Assembly (NCBI GenBank): GCA_020201295.1
Contig: JAIVHA010000200.1
Coordinates: forward strand, 1-7,538
Reading direction: 5' to 3'
DNA from: Lysobacteraceae bacterium
GTDB lineage: Bacteria > Pseudomonadota > Gammaproteobacteria > DSM-19610
Length of the DNA: 7,538 bases
The position numbers were made by a program, and so were the translations under genes. The notes under the pieces were generated by a model, which was given only the letters and a program-made list of their open reading frames with translations, made no database searches and had not been told where the DNA came from. Shown one piece after another: positions 6,598-7,538 of this stretch. Every line of letters begins with the position of its first letter. Position 1 is the stretch's first letter.

Positions 6598-6615
6598 CGG
6601 CGAATGCCGGGATCC
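6590..6615. repeat. CCCGGC-GAAT-GCCGGG dispersed hairpin
   Basis: Stem CCCGGC (6596-6601), loop GAAT, stem GCCGGG (6606-6611), flanked by CGTCAT on the left and ATCC on the right. This resembles the widespread proteobacterial intergenic element of the type GTCATTCCCG...CGGGAATCC. It marks the transition from the pilSR block to the accessory block. Confidence 0.6.
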
Positions 6616-6639
6616 AATTGCCGTGGTCCGACCCTACGG

Positions 6640-6667
6640 TTGACGTTTAACGTCTCGCGTTATACGC
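6640..6667 (+). promoter_or_regulatory. Putative higBA promoter with operator-like palindromes
   Basis: TTGACG (6640-6645) is a good -35 candidate. TATACG (6661-6666, 15-base spacer) or TACGCT (6663-6668, 17-base spacer) could be the -10. Two palindromes overlie these elements: GACGTT-T-AACGTC (6642-6654) and GCGT-TAT-ACGC (6657-6667). Palindromes over the promoter are what HigA-type antitoxins usually bind for autorepression. The assignment to HigA is inference. Confidence 0.55.
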
Positions 6668-6675
6668 TCTGGCAC

Positions 6676-6957
6676 ATGATCAGGAGCTTTCGCTGCAAGG
6701 ATACGCAGGCGCTGTTCGAGGGACGCACCCCGCGACGCTTCCGCAGCATCGAACAGTCCGCAACGCGCAAGCTGCAGATGCTGGATGACGCCGCTGTTCT
6801 GCTAAGCGATCTCGGGGGCATTCCCGGCAACCGTCTGGAAAAACTGTCCGGCAACCGCAAGGGTCAATGTAGCATCCGGATCAACGATCAATGGCGCATC
6901 TGTTTCCAGTGGAAGGACGGTGACGCAACCAACGTCGAGATTGTCGATTACCACTGA
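6676..6957 (+). CDS. higB: HigB toxin (RelE/HigB superfamily mRNA interferase)
   Basis: Ribosome-dependent mRNA endonuclease of a type II toxin-antitoxin pair. The 93-residue length is typical of plasmid-maintenance killer proteins. Family signatures are the opening IRSFRCKDTQALFEG (2-16), RKLQMLDDA (31-39), GNRLEKLSGNRKGQ (51-64), the core strand IRINDQWRICF (67-77) and the C-terminal VEIVDYH ending in His93. ATG 6676 gives the family start; an in-frame ATG at 6604 would add 24 unrelated residues and swallow the promoter, so I rejected it. No Shine-Dalgarno precedes the ATG. The antitoxin gene starts nine bases after the stop, toxin-first as in other higBA operons. Base composition looks less GC-rich by eye than pilR, consistent with acquisition. 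It appears intact. Confidence 0.92.
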   Translation: MIRSFRCKDTQALFEGRTPRRFRSIEQSATRKLQMLDDAAVLLSDLGGIPGNRLEKLSGNRKGQCSIRINDQWRICFQWKDGDATNVEIVDYH

Positions 6958-6966
6958 GGTACTGTC

Positions 6967-7281
6967 ATGGCTGCACCTAAAAACCGCATGCGCCCGGTTC
7001 ATCCAGGCGAGATTCTGAGAGAAGACGTGCTGACGCCGATGGGCCTGAGCGCCAACGCACTCGCGCGCGAACTGCGCGTCCCGGTCACGCGGATCAGCGA
7101 AATCCTGCATGGTCGCCGGGCGATCACCGCCGATACGGCTCTGCGCCTGGCGCGTTACCTCGGCGTTTCGGCGCAATACTGGCTGAGCCTGCAGGCCAGC
7201 TACGATCTGAAGGTTGCAGAGCAGGCGTCGGGAAAGCAGATCGAGCGGGAAATTCATCCGCGGGAATCGGTGGCGGCTTGA
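6967..7281 (+). CDS. higA: HigA antitoxin (XRE-family DNA-binding protein)
   Basis: Neutralises HigB and represses the operon by binding palindromes at the promoter. The 104-residue protein has the HigA hallmark RPVHPGEILREDVLTPMG (9-26) and a helix-turn-helix covering about residues 27-52 (LSANALARELRVPVTRISEILHGRR). The conserved ITADTALRLARYLGVSAQYWLSLQASYDL follows (53-81), then a charged tail EREIHPRESVAA. The ribosome site GAGG (6956-6959) overlaps the higB stop and is well placed for ATG 6967, so translation is probably coupled and stronger than that of the toxin. The length and motifs are complete. Confidence 0.93.
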   Translation: MAAPKNRMRPVHPGEILREDVLTPMGLSANALARELRVPVTRISEILHGRRAITADTALRLARYLGVSAQYWLSLQASYDLKVAEQASGKQIEREIHPRESVAA

Positions 7282-7465
7282 ACGCCAATTATCACTCTGT
7301 CCCAGGTATCTGACCCTGCCACCCACTGCGACCGGCGCAGGCAGAACAAGCCCCAGGCTGCCTGGCTTCAGCCCGTCCCAGGCGCGGCATTTTGCAGGCA
7401 AAATTGGCCCTTTAAGGGGGGCGCGCTCAAATCCCAAGTGCAACAATTTTAGGGGATAATGTTGC
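7282..7465. other. Gene-free stretch between higA and the IS30-type gene
   Basis: No convincing coding frame is seen. It holds a perfect 16-base palindrome ATTTTGC-AG-GCAAAAT (7389-7404), a CCCTT-T-AAGGG palindrome (7408-7418), and, near the right end, CAAATCCCAAGTGCAACA (7428-7445). The last resembles the inner terminal-repeat sequence of some IS30-family elements. The exact left end of the insertion sequence cannot be fixed without its right end. Confidence 0.5.
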
Positions 7466-7466
7466 A
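7439..7466. promoter_or_regulatory. Inverted repeat TGCAACA/TGTTGCA touching the transposase start codon
   Basis: TGCAACA (7439-7445) and TGTTGCA (7460-7466) are exact inverted repeats 14 bases apart. The right half includes the A of the transposase ATG, and the loop holds the GGGG ribosome-site candidate. It could be an mRNA hairpin that limits initiation, or part of the element's terminal DNA-binding site; neither is proven. Confidence 0.45.
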
Positions 7467-7538
7467 TGGGAAAAATCTACGGGCAATTGAGCATTGAAGA
7501 GCGGGCGATGATCCAAACGCAACTGGAGATGGGGTACA
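7466..7538 (+). CDS. IS30-family transposase, N-terminal fragment cut by window edge
   Basis: The last 73 bases encode MGKIYGQLSIEERAMIQTQ and LEMGY, 24 residues, still open at the window edge. The Y-x-Q-L-[ST]-x-E-E-R ... I ... GY pattern is the start of the N-terminal helix-turn-helix of IS30-family DDE transposases. The catalytic domain would lie to the right and is not visible. ATG 7466 gives this reading; the ATG at 7459 is out of frame and stops after 12 codons. GGGG (7452-7455) upstream is a weak ribosome site. With only 24 residues, the family call is good but not certain. Confidence 0.75.
   Translation, partial: MGKIYGQLSIEERAMIQTQLEMGY

Noticed and set aside
6604..6675. An upstream in-frame ATG that would extend HigB by 24 residues
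   Set aside because: The extension does not resemble HigB and would run through the promoter and both palindromes; the family start is at 6676.
6670..6685. TGGCAC just before higB as a sigma54 -24 element
   Set aside because: No TTGC follows at the required spacing; the next bases are the higB start codon and CAGG. It cannot be a PilR-dependent promoter.

Overview
The window reads as chromosomal DNA of a GC-rich gammaproteobacterium. The reasons are the PilS/PilR pair with a small PP0621-type gene in front of it, the sucC-sucD-nadE order, and REP hairpins with the GTAGGAGCG head known from Pseudomonas, Xanthomonas and relatives. I cannot name the genus from sequence alone.

Layout. Positions 1-3103 carry a minus-strand housekeeping block read as sucC, sucD, nadE. 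These encode the two succinyl-CoA synthetase subunits, which overlap by ATGA, and a glutamine-dependent NAD+ synthase that runs off the left edge. A REP pair and a small hairpin at the sucD stop separate nadE from sucCD. Positions 3194-6488 carry a divergent plus-strand block: a small membrane zinc-ribbon protein (PP0621 type), the sensor kinase PilS, and the sigma54-dependent response regulator PilR. A second REP pair lies in the 89-base gap between pilS and pilR. Positions 6489-6639 are repeat-rich and gene-free, holding a 17-bp perfect inverted repeat, five 8-bp tandem units and a CCCGGC hairpin. From 6640 the content is accessory: a HigB-HigA toxin-antitoxin operon with its own promoter and operator-like palindromes, a gene-poor stretch, and the first 24 codons of an IS30-type transposase cut by the right edge.

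How the genes work together. SucCD makes ATP (or GTP) and succinate from succinyl-CoA in the TCA cycle, and NadE finishes NAD+ synthesis. PilS phosphorylates PilR, which in known systems activates the sigma54 promoter of the type IV pilin gene pilA; pilA is not in the window. HigB and HigA form a self-contained addiction module.

No wholly new system is evident. The most unusual feature is the start of sucC. Family homology begins only at F-A-R-Y-G, about ten residues in, and the expected MNLHEYQAKQ-type N-terminus is absent. A lone REP hairpin sits exactly there. The three REP sites share a constant head but have different, internally paired stems.
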